Below are positions 1 to 7,208 of a stretch of 48,686 nt of DNA, in pieces. The notes beneath the pieces were generated by a model. That model was not told the origin of the DNA. It saw only the letters and a program-made list of their open reading frames with translations, and searched no databases. A program made the position numbers and the translations under genes. The number at the start of each line of letters is the position of its first letter. The first letter of the stretch is position 1. Source of the stretch: Psychrobacter immobilis. GTDB lineage: Bacteria > Pseudomonadota > Gammaproteobacteria > Pseudomonadales > Moraxellaceae. The stretch spans positions 1 through 48,686 of the forward strand of contig CAJHAA010000021.1 of assembly GCA_904846265.1 (NCBI GenBank), in the 5' to 3' direction.

Positions 1-74
1 TAGTCGCCCAACGCTTCTATCAGCATGCGAACGGCGCGTTCTTTAATCTCAGGAGTGTAGGTTTGTTTTTTCAT
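1..74 (-). CDS. IS3-family transposase OrfA, N-terminal fragment
   Basis: The minus strand encodes a protein starting MKKQTYTPEIKERAVRML from an ATG at 74-72 and still open at the window edge after 24 codons. The sequence resembles the helix-turn-helix start of OrfA in IS51-group elements, which normally binds the IS ends and is joined to the DDE catalytic OrfB by -1 frameshifting. Only the first residues are visible, so the family call rests on this start together with the inverted repeat. Confidence 0.75.
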   Translation of the reverse strand, partial: MKKQTYTPEIKERAVRMLIEALGD

Positions 75-124
75 TGTCGTATTCTCTCAGAATGTTGAGT
101 CTCCGACAATCCCGGGGCGGTTCA
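1..124 (-). mobile_element. IS3-family (IS51/IS629-like) insertion sequence, left end, truncated by contig end
   Basis: The terminal inverted repeat reads inward from base 124 as TGAACCGCCCCGGG on the minus strand, which matches the ends I know from IS629/IS1203-type elements of the IS51 group. An orfA start follows inside. The element runs leftward off the window. The same 124 bases, plus the adjacent triplet GAT/ATC, occur inverted at 48560-48686 without a mismatch. The triplet could be a 3-bp target duplication, but only one end of each copy is visible. Confidence 0.85.
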
Positions 125-589
125 GATAGTGTTTTTGACCAATTAGAAGCTGAAATAATCGCTTTCGCTAAAGCGAAAATTAATGAAGGTGAGTTTTACT
201 CTGATGAGGCTATTAGTTTTGATGATGAAATTTACCAAGTAGATATTAAGTCTGTTTGCATAACTCATAAGAATATTATTTCAGTATCTGTTGAAAATGT
301 TGAATACGAAATAGATTTTGAAGTTATTTTACAAGCTCATTATTCAATTATGGATTATGATCGTTCACCTTGGGATTCTGAGGATAAAAGATATATGTTT
401 GTTCTCTACAACGATATAACAAGAAAACATACAGAAAATTTTTCAGCTTATATAAATATTGACTATATGGACGGTATAAGAGCAAATGCAGAGATAATAG
501 AATTATACTTTAATGATTCAGCATTTGAATTAAGTGAAGAAAATAGCGAACTACTAAGTATTAGATCTCTAGATTTAAATGGTGAATAA
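125..589 (+). pseudogene. 3' remnant of an IS-interrupted AT-rich gene; possibly the tail of a PIN-domain (DUF4935-like) protein
   Basis: About 154 codons continue open directly from the IS end and finish at a TAA at 587-589. The frame also stays open backward into the IS, giving a chimeric reading frame with 17 IS-encoded residues from a TTG at 74, with no convincing ribosome binding site at the usual distance. The remnant is acidic and rich in Asp, Glu, Ile and Tyr, with the stretch DRSPWDSEDKRYMF near the middle. From memory this recalls the C-terminal region of DUF4935 PIN-domain proteins, but I cannot verify it. The DNA is visibly more AT-rich than the genes that follow, which suggests acquired DNA. 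The N-terminal part, including any catalytic domain, is outside the window or lost. Confidence 0.6.
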
Positions 590-661
590 AAATTGATTTA
601 TTTAAATAATTGTAATTAGCTGAAGTGTATGTCAATGCTCAAATTCACATCGCAAATACTC

Positions 662-922
662 TCAAAACAACTCACCCATCTCAACGTTTTCTTCAAAATC
701 AAACCCCAATTGCTGATTCTTAAGCTGCCGCATCTGCTGGATACGCAGCTTACGTCCTGCGATAAGCCGTAGCACCTCGCGTTGCTGCTCTGTCGTCATA
801 TCATGCCATCGCTGGCGCTCCGTTCGACTGCGCAGGCAACCGAAGCAATAGCCTTTTTTATTGCTTTGGCAAAGACCAATACATGGATTGGCAATCTCAA
901 ACAGCTCAAACTGTTGGTTCAT
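662..922 (-). CDS. DUF1289 domain-containing small cysteine protein
   Basis: This 86-residue protein carries the DUF1289 signature: an N-terminal CIGLC, then YCFGC, then an arginine-rich RTERQRWHDMT segment. That gives four closely spaced cysteines (residues about 14-29), so a small zinc or iron-sulfur site is plausible. The family is widespread in proteobacteria and has no established function. The C-terminus is basic, then acidic (FDFEENVEMGELF). It stands alone on the minus strand, divergent from yqiA, so its promoter lies in 923-1110. Start ATG at 922. Confidence 0.8.
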   Translation of the reverse strand: MNQQFELFEIANPCIGLCQSNKKGYCFGCLRSRTERQRWHDMTTEQQREVLRLIAGRKLRIQQMRQLKNQQLGFDFEENVEMGELF

Positions 923-1110
923 GGCGACTCCATTGCTATTATCGTCATTCCTTTGACTTGCATAGAACTATTATGACCATATTATTATGTCGCAAATACT
1001 GACTAATGGTGTGCCGTTTTATTGTTATTATTTTTGTTTAGCGGGTGCTATGCTTAGCGTCACTAGCCTATATAAGATAATCATAACAAAATTAATAAGT
1101 GAGATGATAC

Positions 1111-1743
1111 GTGAACTTGATTTATATCCATGGACTGGACAGTGATGCGAACTCTACCAAGGGAATGCTATTAGAAAAATACTGCCAGCATCATCACCCT
1201 GATATCAATGTACTGCGTCCCGATTTGAATAAATCGCCACAAGACGTGTTCGATAAACTGATAAGTCTAGTTGAGGAATGGGGCAGCGACTCAAAAGTTG
1301 TATTCGTTGGTAGCTCATTGGGTGGCTATTTTTCTACCTTGGTGAGCAATCATACAGGCTGTGCGGCTTTACTATTAAATCCTAGTACGCAGCCACATAT
1401 TACGCTGCAGCGTTTTGCTAATGAGTTGTTGGCAAATACTGATGGGGAAGGTGAGGTGTTAAACAATGAAATTCTGCATACCACAGCGGGCGGTTGGAAT
1501 ATTACTCACTCAGATTTGCAATGGTTTGCAGATCATCAGTTATCAGAAGTTCATTATCCTAAAAAAATTGCTGTATTTATTAAAGAAGGCGATGAGTTAT
1601 TAAATCCTGAATTGTCTAAAGCCTTTTATCAACAGCAAGAGAGTACGGTTATTTTACAAGCGGGTGGCGATCATCGGTTTAGTGACTTTGGTGAGCAGTT
1701 GCCGATGATGATAAATATGCTACAAGATTTAGTACGAGTTTAA
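1111..1743 (+). CDS. yqiA: YqiA-family esterase (alpha/beta hydrolase)
   Basis: The 210-residue product has the compact alpha/beta-hydrolase layout of YqiA: an opening IYIHGLDSD strand-loop, the nucleophile elbow G-S-S-L-G with Ser69, a late acidic residue in FIKEGDELLN, and a catalytic His in GGDHRFSDF near residue 190. E. coli YqiA hydrolyses short acyl esters in vitro; its cellular substrate is unclear. It starts with GTG at 1111 behind GAGATGATAC. As in E. coli, it sits directly upstream of parE in the same direction (110 bp gap), so the two are probably co-transcribed. Confidence 0.87.
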   Translation: MNLIYIHGLDSDANSTKGMLLEKYCQHHHPDINVLRPDLNKSPQDVFDKLISLVEEWGSDSKVVFVGSSLGGYFSTLVSNHTGCAALLLNPSTQPHITLQRFANELLANTDGEGEVLNNEILHTTAGGWNITHSDLQWFADHQLSEVHYPKKIAVFIKEGDELLNPELSKAFYQQQESTVILQAGGDHRFSDFGEQLPMMINMLQDLVRV

Positions 1744-1853
1744 ACAGGCGACATTATATGACGTGAGCGATGGACTATTAACCTTAACGTCGCTATTTTT
1801 GGTTATAATGGTTGAATAGAATTAATCAGACATGAATCGTTAAGGATGCATTT

Positions 1854-3740
1854 GTGAGTCAATATAATGCGCAATCGTTAGAAGTTTTAGAAGGGCTTGA
1901 GCCAGTACGTCGTCGTCCAGGTATGTATACCGATACCACCCGCCCAAACCATTTGGCGCAAGAGGTTATCGATAACTCAGTTGATGAAGCGTTGGCGGGT
2001 TATGCTAAAACCATCAAGGTGCAACTGCATAGTGATGGCTCATTGTCAGTTGAGGATGATGGGCGCGGTATGCCGACTGATATTCATCCTGAGTTTAATC
2101 AGTCAGGGATTGAGCTGATTTTAACTCGTTTGCATGCTGGTGGGAAGTTTTCGACTTCTAATTATGAAGTGTCAGGCGGTCTGCATGGGGTAGGTATCTC
2201 TGTCGTCAATGCGTTATCAACACGTGTTGAGGTGACGGTATGGCGTGATAGTACACAGTTTGATATGGCGTTTGAAAATGGCGCACCAGTTACGCCGTTG
2301 ACTGAAGCAATCAGCTCAAACAAACGCAAACGTGGTACCAGAGTGCATTTTTGGGCAGATGGTCGCTTTTTTGATACGCCTAAATTTAATGTAAAACAGC
2401 TCAAGCACAATCTAAAAGCCAAAGCGGTTCTAGCAGCTGGGCTGACGATTGAATTTGTTGATGATATTAATAATGAAAAGGTGGTTTGGCAGTTTACTGA
2501 CGGAGTGGTCGAATATCTAAGCGAACAGTTAGATGGTTTAGAAACTTTACCTGAAGCACCGTTTTATTATAATTACGATGCGAAAGCGGGCGAACGTGCT
2601 GCTATTACCTTTGCCTTGTCTTGGTTACCTGATGGTGGCACGCCGATTCAAGAAAGTTATGTGAACCTTATCCCTACGGCTCAGGGCGGTACGCACGTCA
2701 ATGGTCTGCGAACGGGTATCTTAGAGGCATTGCGTGAGTTTTGCGATATTCATAATTTGCTACCACGGAGTGTCAAGCTAACGGCAGAAGATGTCTGGGA
2801 TGGGGTGAACTATATTCTGTCGCTTAAATTTTCTGAGCCGCAATTTTCTGGACAGACCAAAGAGCGTCTATCTAGCCGCGAAGCTGCGGGCGCAGTACAA
2901 ACGCTGGCAAAAGATGCCTTTAGTCTGTGGTTAAACCAGCATGCTGATATGGGTACTCAAATCGCAGAGCTGGCCATTAATAAAGCAGGACGTCGTCTCA
3001 AGTCTGCCAAAAAAGTCGCCCGTAAGAAAATCACGCAAGGTCCTGCATTGCCGGGTAAGTTGGCAGATTGTCGCGGTGATTTGCGTGATGGTGCTGAGCT
3101 GTTTTTAGTAGAAGGGGATTCTGCGGGTGGTAGCGCCAAGCAAGCACGCGATCGTCATTATCAAGCCATATTACCGCTGCGTGGTAAGATTTTAAATACG
3201 TGGGAAGTGTCATCAGATACGGTGTTATCGAGTCAAGAGATTCATGATATCGCTATTGCTATCGGTGTCGATCCGGCATCTGACGATTTGTCTGAGCTGC
3301 GTTATGACAAGGTGTGTATCTTAGCGGATGCGGATTCTGATGGTCTGCATATCGCCACGCTGATTTGCGCCTTATTTGTGAAGCATTTCCCTGCGCTAGT
3401 GGATGCGGGTCATTTATTTGTCGCCATGCCGCCGTTATATCGAGTAGACGTGGGCAAAGAGGTGCATTATGCGTTAGATGAGCCTGAGCTTCAGCACATT
3501 TTGGCCAATGTGCCGGGCAATAAAAAAGCACAGATTACCCGTTTTAAAGGCTTGGGTGAAATGAGTGCAGAGCAGTTACGTGAGACGACCATGAACCGTG
3601 ATACTCGGCGTTTAGTTCAGCTAGATATGGATGACATGGTGTTGACCAATAGCGTGATGGATATGCTGTTGGCTAAAAAACGGGCTGCTGATCGTAAGGT
3701 TTGGCTTGAGAATAAAGGCAATTTGGCTGACATATCCTAA
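1854..3740 (+). CDS. parE: DNA topoisomerase IV subunit B
   Basis: ParE is the ATPase subunit of topoisomerase IV, which decatenates daughter chromosomes together with ParC. The 628-residue protein has the GHKL ATPase domain (EVIDNSVDEAL near 38, the GGLHGVG lid near 108), the transducer domain with the QTKERLSSREA segment, and the TOPRIM domain with EGDSAGG near residue 420 and DADSDG near 490. It lacks the insertion that lengthens GyrB in many gammaproteobacteria and is of ParE length, which separates it from GyrB. It starts with GTG at 1854, with TAAGGA upstream. No parC is in the window. Confidence 0.95.
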   Translation: MSQYNAQSLEVLEGLEPVRRRPGMYTDTTRPNHLAQEVIDNSVDEALAGYAKTIKVQLHSDGSLSVEDDGRGMPTDIHPEFNQSGIELILTRLHAGGKFSTSNYEVSGGLHGVGISVVNALSTRVEVTVWRDSTQFDMAFENGAPVTPLTEAISSNKRKRGTRVHFWADGRFFDTPKFNVKQLKHNLKAKAVLAAGLTIEFVDDINNEKVVWQFTDGVVEYLSEQLDGLETLPEAPFYYNYDAKAGERAAITFALSWLPDGGTPIQESYVNLIPTAQGGTHVNGLRTGILEALREFCDIHNLLPRSVKLTAEDVWDGVNYILSLKFSEPQFSGQTKERLSSREAAGAVQTLAKDAFSLWLNQHADMGTQIAELAINKAGRRLKSAKKVARKKITQGPALPGKLADCRGDLRDGAELFLVEGDSAGGSAKQARDRHYQAILPLRGKILNTWEVSSDTVLSSQEIHDIAIAIGVDPASDDLSELRYDKVCILADADSDGLHIATLICALFVKHFPALVDAGHLFVAMPPLYRVDVGKEVHYALDEPELQHILANVPGNKKAQITRFKGLGEMSAEQLRETTMNRDTRRLVQLDMDDMVLTNSVMDMLLAKKRAADRKVWLENKGNLADIS

Positions 3741-3850
3741 TGGGCTTGATGGATATGTCCGTCAATAGCTATATATTTATATAAGTTTATAAACCGGTAA
3801 GCTAGCAAGCAATAAAAGCCTATAAAATTCAATTTAGTTGTATAAGCTTA

Positions 3851-4585
3851 ATGTTATTATGTAGGTATCTTTTATTATGTGGTGCCGTCATGACATCAAA
3901 GTTGTTTAATCGCTCAAAAGCCGCTGCTTCTCAGTCTGTAAACTCTAATATATTGCCTAAGCTTAGTAGAAAGCAGCTGGGTAGTTTAGTCCCGAAACGC
4001 GGTAATAAAATTGCGCCAGTGATTGCCTCAGCTATGCTAAAAGCTGCGGGTTGGCGTACAGTTGGAGAGATTCCAAATATTTCACAAGCCGTAGTTTTAG
4101 CGCTGCCGCATACTTCGAATATCGACGGGGTTTATGCGATACCAAGTTTATTCGCCCTAGATTTAAAAATCAGTATTATGGGTAAGCATACGTTATTTAA
4201 AGTGCCAATATTTGCTCAGCTATTAAGCTGGATAGGGGTGATTCCCATTGATCGTAGTGATAAAGGCTCAGTGCTGCAAGCAAGTATTGATAAGTTCAAA
4301 ACCGGTAAGCCACTATTTTTGGGTTTAGCACCAGAAGGCACGCGTCAATATACTGAAACTTGGAAATCTGGCTTTTATTATTTAGCAGTGGGCGCTGGTG
4401 TACCTATTTTGCCGGTAGCGATGGATTACAAAACTAAAGAGATACGCTTTATGTCGTTGGTTTATCCTAGTGGTGATATCGAAGCGGATTTACCAAAAAT
4501 TTATGCTCAGTATAAAGGGGTGATACCAAGACATCCTGAGCGCTTATCTCAACCATTACAAGATATCAATCATTCAGCTGAATAA
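3851..4585 (+). CDS. PlsC-like 1-acyl-glycerol-3-phosphate acyltransferase family protein
   Basis: The acyltransferase box is visible as HTSNID near residue 87 (family HxxxxD) and the substrate-binding EGTR near residue 162. A GKHTLFKVP segment and the IGVIPIDRSD strand lie between them. Such proteins move acyl chains onto lysophospholipids at the inner membrane; the exact substrate cannot be read from sequence. The start is uncertain: ATG at 3851 gives 244 residues, while ATG at 3890 would remove a 13-residue hydrophobic leader, and neither has a strong ribosome binding site. It follows parE by 110 bp and ends just before a strong terminator. Confidence 0.82.
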   Translation: MLLCRYLLLCGAVMTSKLFNRSKAAASQSVNSNILPKLSRKQLGSLVPKRGNKIAPVIASAMLKAAGWRTVGEIPNISQAVVLALPHTSNIDGVYAIPSLFALDLKISIMGKHTLFKVPIFAQLLSWIGVIPIDRSDKGSVLQASIDKFKTGKPLFLGLAPEGTRQYTETWKSGFYYLAVGAGVPILPVAMDYKTKEIRFMSLVYPSGDIEADLPKIYAQYKGVIPRHPERLSQPLQDINHSAE

Positions 4586-4621
4586 AGTTTTTAAATGAGT
4601 TATGAGTATCTGTATTATATT

Positions 4622-4658
4622 AAGACCCCCTGACAGATTAATGTCAGGGGGTCTTTTG
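4622..4658 (+). terminator. Rho-independent terminator of the parE-acyltransferase unit
   Basis: A perfect 14-bp stem (AAGACCCCCTGACA paired with TGTCAGGGGGTCTT) encloses the loop GATTAA and is followed by TTGTT. It lies 36 bp after the acyltransferase stop. It could also work from the minus strand for the convergent dehydrogenase gene. Confidence 0.85.
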
Positions 4659-4704
4659 TTTGCGGTGATGAGTTTTAAGAATGGCTAAAAAACTAAGCAT
4701 TGAG

Positions 4705-5382
4705 TTAGCTATTAAACGTACTCACCCCGCCATCGACAGGTAAATTCATACCAGTAATGATGGCAGCGTCATCACTGGCTAAAAACATCACAGCGGCGGT
4801 TACATCAAACGGTGTCGCTGTCTTCCCTAGTGGAGAGTGGGTAATAAATGGATTTGGACTGATATCCGTTGCCACCAATCCAGCAGATACGGCATTAATA
4901 CGTACATTATTTGGTATATTCTCTAATGCCAGCTTCTTTGTAACATCAGTCAAATTCTTTTGTCTAGCTTTATAGGTCTCTATATTCCAGTCTGCTGATA
5001 TCTCCGTTAGCGTTGACACATTAACGATATTGCCTTGTGTTTTTATCAGTTCTGGAATAACTGACTGATGAATGCCGACCGCAGTATCTATATTGACCAT
5101 CACATCAATATGTTTATATTTATCGCGTACATGCTCTATTAATCTTGCCGTTTGGGCCAAATCATTAATATCACTGGTTACGGTAAGGTGGTTACCTGTA
5201 TTGATCCATGTATGATCCTGTGGCAGATCCTCGTAGATGTATTCTAAAATATCGTTATTAATACCAACGATTATACAATTCGCCCCTTCTTGTGCAAATC
5301 TAAGCGCCGTTGCACGACCAATATCAGAATCTGCACCTGTTATAATGACAGTTTTCTCTTTAAAGCGTTTCATAACGTTCAA
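4705..5382 (-). CDS. Degenerate short-chain dehydrogenase/reductase (SDR) family protein
   Basis: A Rossmann fold is clear: TGADSDIG at residues 15-22 (cofactor glycine motif) and the C-terminal NAVSAGLV, FLASDDAAIITG and VDGG typical of classical SDRs. Active-site parts are altered. The NNAG motif reads NIDT (97-100). Only about 21 residues separate it from the NVST strand, where classical members have roughly 45. The Tyr137 motif is YKARQK, so the position of the catalytic lysine (YxxxK) holds Gln141, with Lys142 next to it. At 225 residues it is shorter than the usual 250. It may be inactive, regulatory, or use an unusual geometry. Start ATG at 5382; M4 is an alternative. Single gene, divergent from the next one. 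Confidence 0.8.
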   Translation of the reverse strand: MNVMKRFKEKTVIITGADSDIGRATALRFAQEGANCIIVGINNDILEYIYEDLPQDHTWINTGNHLTVTSDINDLAQTARLIEHVRDKYKHIDVMVNIDTAVGIHQSVIPELIKTQGNIVNVSTLTEISADWNIETYKARQKNLTDVTKKLALENIPNNVRINAVSAGLVATDISPNPFITHSPLGKTATPFDVTAAVMFLASDDAAIITGMNLPVDGGVSTFNS

Positions 5383-5691
5383 TCCTTTTTATTATATGAT
5401 GGTCATTAAATAATTTTAATAAATGACTCTAAAAAATGTCTCTAAAAAATGTAATCAAAGGCAGCCCATAAGCGATAAGTTTGACTGCAAATCATGCTAC
5501 TTTGCTATTATCATAACAACTCATTGCCCTGAAAGCGACTGCATTTAATAAGGCTTATTTTGTTAAGTTTTTCGTTGGTAGCCTGTCGTTATAGCAAAAA
5601 CATTTGCGAATATTCAACATGCTCTAGTGTTATGCTCATCAATAGCAACTTACCATACAACGCGTCCATTCGATAATAAAAGGTTAACACT
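5383..5691. other. Divergent intergenic region with a 13-bp tandem duplication
   Basis: This 309-bp gap must hold promoters for the minus-strand SDR gene and the plus-strand 448-residue gene. The one distinct feature is CTCTAAAAAATGT repeated exactly twice in tandem (5427-5439 and 5440-5452), close to the SDR start. I see no RNA gene and no convincing -35/-10 pair. Confidence 0.6.
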
Positions 5692-7038
5692 GTGTCTGAC
5701 TCATCTATTACCCTATCTGATAATGATTGTCTTGTTAATGAGTTGACCTGCTATTTGCAGAAAGATGCTGTAGATATTGCTTTGACCAATATGCAGCATC
5801 TTGAGCATAAATATGACGCGTATTACCGTGCTCAGCAGTATCACTATCAATTGCCACTGGGTAACCTATCATTACTTGAGCTCATATTGTATTTGCCTGC
5901 TAAAAGTAGTCTGGTCGATATTGAAGCTGCGCGTGTGGCGGTAGTAAAGGCCGCGCTCATATGGCACAAGACATATCTCACTCAGCATAAAAATAACGCC
6001 AACATGAGCCATAATGTTTTAGTTTTTGATATTCAGCTCACCGATAAAGCTGAAGAAATCAATAAAATTAAGATAAATAACCAGCAACGACAACTTCTAA
6101 AACGGCTCACTCATGGTTTTGGTGTCCGCTATTTTATGGAAGATTTGGTGGTGGATATGAGCGACAGTATGCAGCAGCTACAAGTTTTTAGCTGGCATGA
6201 CTGGCAGGCGATATTAGCAAGCCTACAAGCACCATGCGAGTTATGGCGGTTTTTGCATTATCGTTTAGGGCAATTACAGTATTCAGCCAGTAATCATGTC
6301 GCTAGCTTTGAATCAGAAGCAGGTCTAGTCACTCAGTTTTTACATAGCCCAACTTTATTTACGGACGCTATCGCAATAGATAATGCACTCATCAAATACG
6401 AGGTGCAAGATGAGCCCAATCCTGCATTAGTCGCTATGACACTTGCCTACAACAACAAAAGCACGACTGCGCACATGTATCATCAGCATATGGCGCAAGC
6501 GGCAGCTCTGTGGTCGCAGCTAAGTACCCAAATGATAGAGATGCTCGATGAAGAAGTACTAGACAATGCTGATAAAGAGACACTAGGAACAAAACGCTGT
6601 TATTGGCAACAGCAGCTATCGGACGAGTCTTTATTTTCGCGCCATGAGCTGGTTCGAACTCTATATAGGCATCCTAAACAAGCACATGGTCTGCAAAAAG
6701 AAGGTTATGTCGTCCATCAGCACTCTTATGAAAGCTTGGGACGGCATTATGTATTGATCTTCTATGGGCAAGATGTTGAGAGCCAGCACAGTAAACAGGC
6801 TATTCAGCCAAACTTAGCAAAGATTGCACAGGATGTTGCGAGCCGCCTGCCAATAACCGAGCTGCATCATGTAATTGTGTTGGGCATTGATTTTATTGAC
6901 GAGTCTAATGACACCTTTATTGATATAGATTTATGGATTCAACCGGTTGATCCGATGACCCAGCGTGAGCGGCAGCTGACCAAGCAACTACAGCGCTTAA
7001 ACCAACAGCATAAAAAGCAAACGAAAAATAACTTATGA
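5692..7038 (+). CDS. Hypothetical protein, 448 residues
   Basis: I do not recognise this family. The product is soluble-looking, with no signal peptide or membrane segment, and is rich in Gln, His and Leu. A long helical C-terminal tail is dense in Gln, Lys and Arg (after residue 420). The segment RHYVLIFYGQDVESQ and the later LHHVIVLGIDFIDES look like beta strands of a compact C-terminal domain. It starts with GTG at 5692 behind AAAAGG. Codon use matches the surrounding core genes, so it is probably a genus-level conserved gene rather than a recent arrival. It is transcribed alone and ends before a bidirectional terminator. Confidence 0.7.
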   Translation: MSDSSITLSDNDCLVNELTCYLQKDAVDIALTNMQHLEHKYDAYYRAQQYHYQLPLGNLSLLELILYLPAKSSLVDIEAARVAVVKAALIWHKTYLTQHKNNANMSHNVLVFDIQLTDKAEEINKIKINNQQRQLLKRLTHGFGVRYFMEDLVVDMSDSMQQLQVFSWHDWQAILASLQAPCELWRFLHYRLGQLQYSASNHVASFESEAGLVTQFLHSPTLFTDAIAIDNALIKYEVQDEPNPALVAMTLAYNNKSTTAHMYHQHMAQAAALWSQLSTQMIEMLDEEVLDNADKETLGTKRCYWQQQLSDESLFSRHELVRTLYRHPKQAHGLQKEGYVVHQHSYESLGRHYVLIFYGQDVESQHSKQAIQPNLAKIAQDVASRLPITELHHVIVLGIDFIDESNDTFIDIDLWIQPVDPMTQRERQLTKQLQRLNQQHKKQTKNNL

Positions 7039-7154
7039 GCAAGTAACAATGAGTCAGTGCGAATGCAATTAAATTTGAATATACCTGCACGGAAGACCAA
7101 GTCCTGAGTATGATTTTGTAGCGATATTTTTGTAGAAACTAAATTTACGCCATA

Positions 7155-7184
7155 AAAAAAGACAGCCTAGGCTGTCTTTTTTAT
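7155..7184. terminator. Bidirectional Rho-independent terminator
   Basis: The stem GACAGCC/GGCTGTC with a minimal loop is flanked by an A7 run on the left and a T6 run on the right, so it works on both strands. It sits between the convergent 448-residue gene and the mechanosensitive channel gene. Confidence 0.85.
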
Positions 7185-7208
7185 TCAAAATATATCGTTA
7201 ATGATGAC

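Noticed and set aside
74..124. The IS-encoded leader shared by both edge reading frames as a conserved N-terminal domain.
   Set aside because: It is only the reverse reading of the IS inverted repeat; the two proteins beyond it are unrelated.
3259..3531. Antisense open frames within parE.
   Set aside because: They overlap the TOPRIM domain coding region and have no initiation signals. They arise from codon bias.
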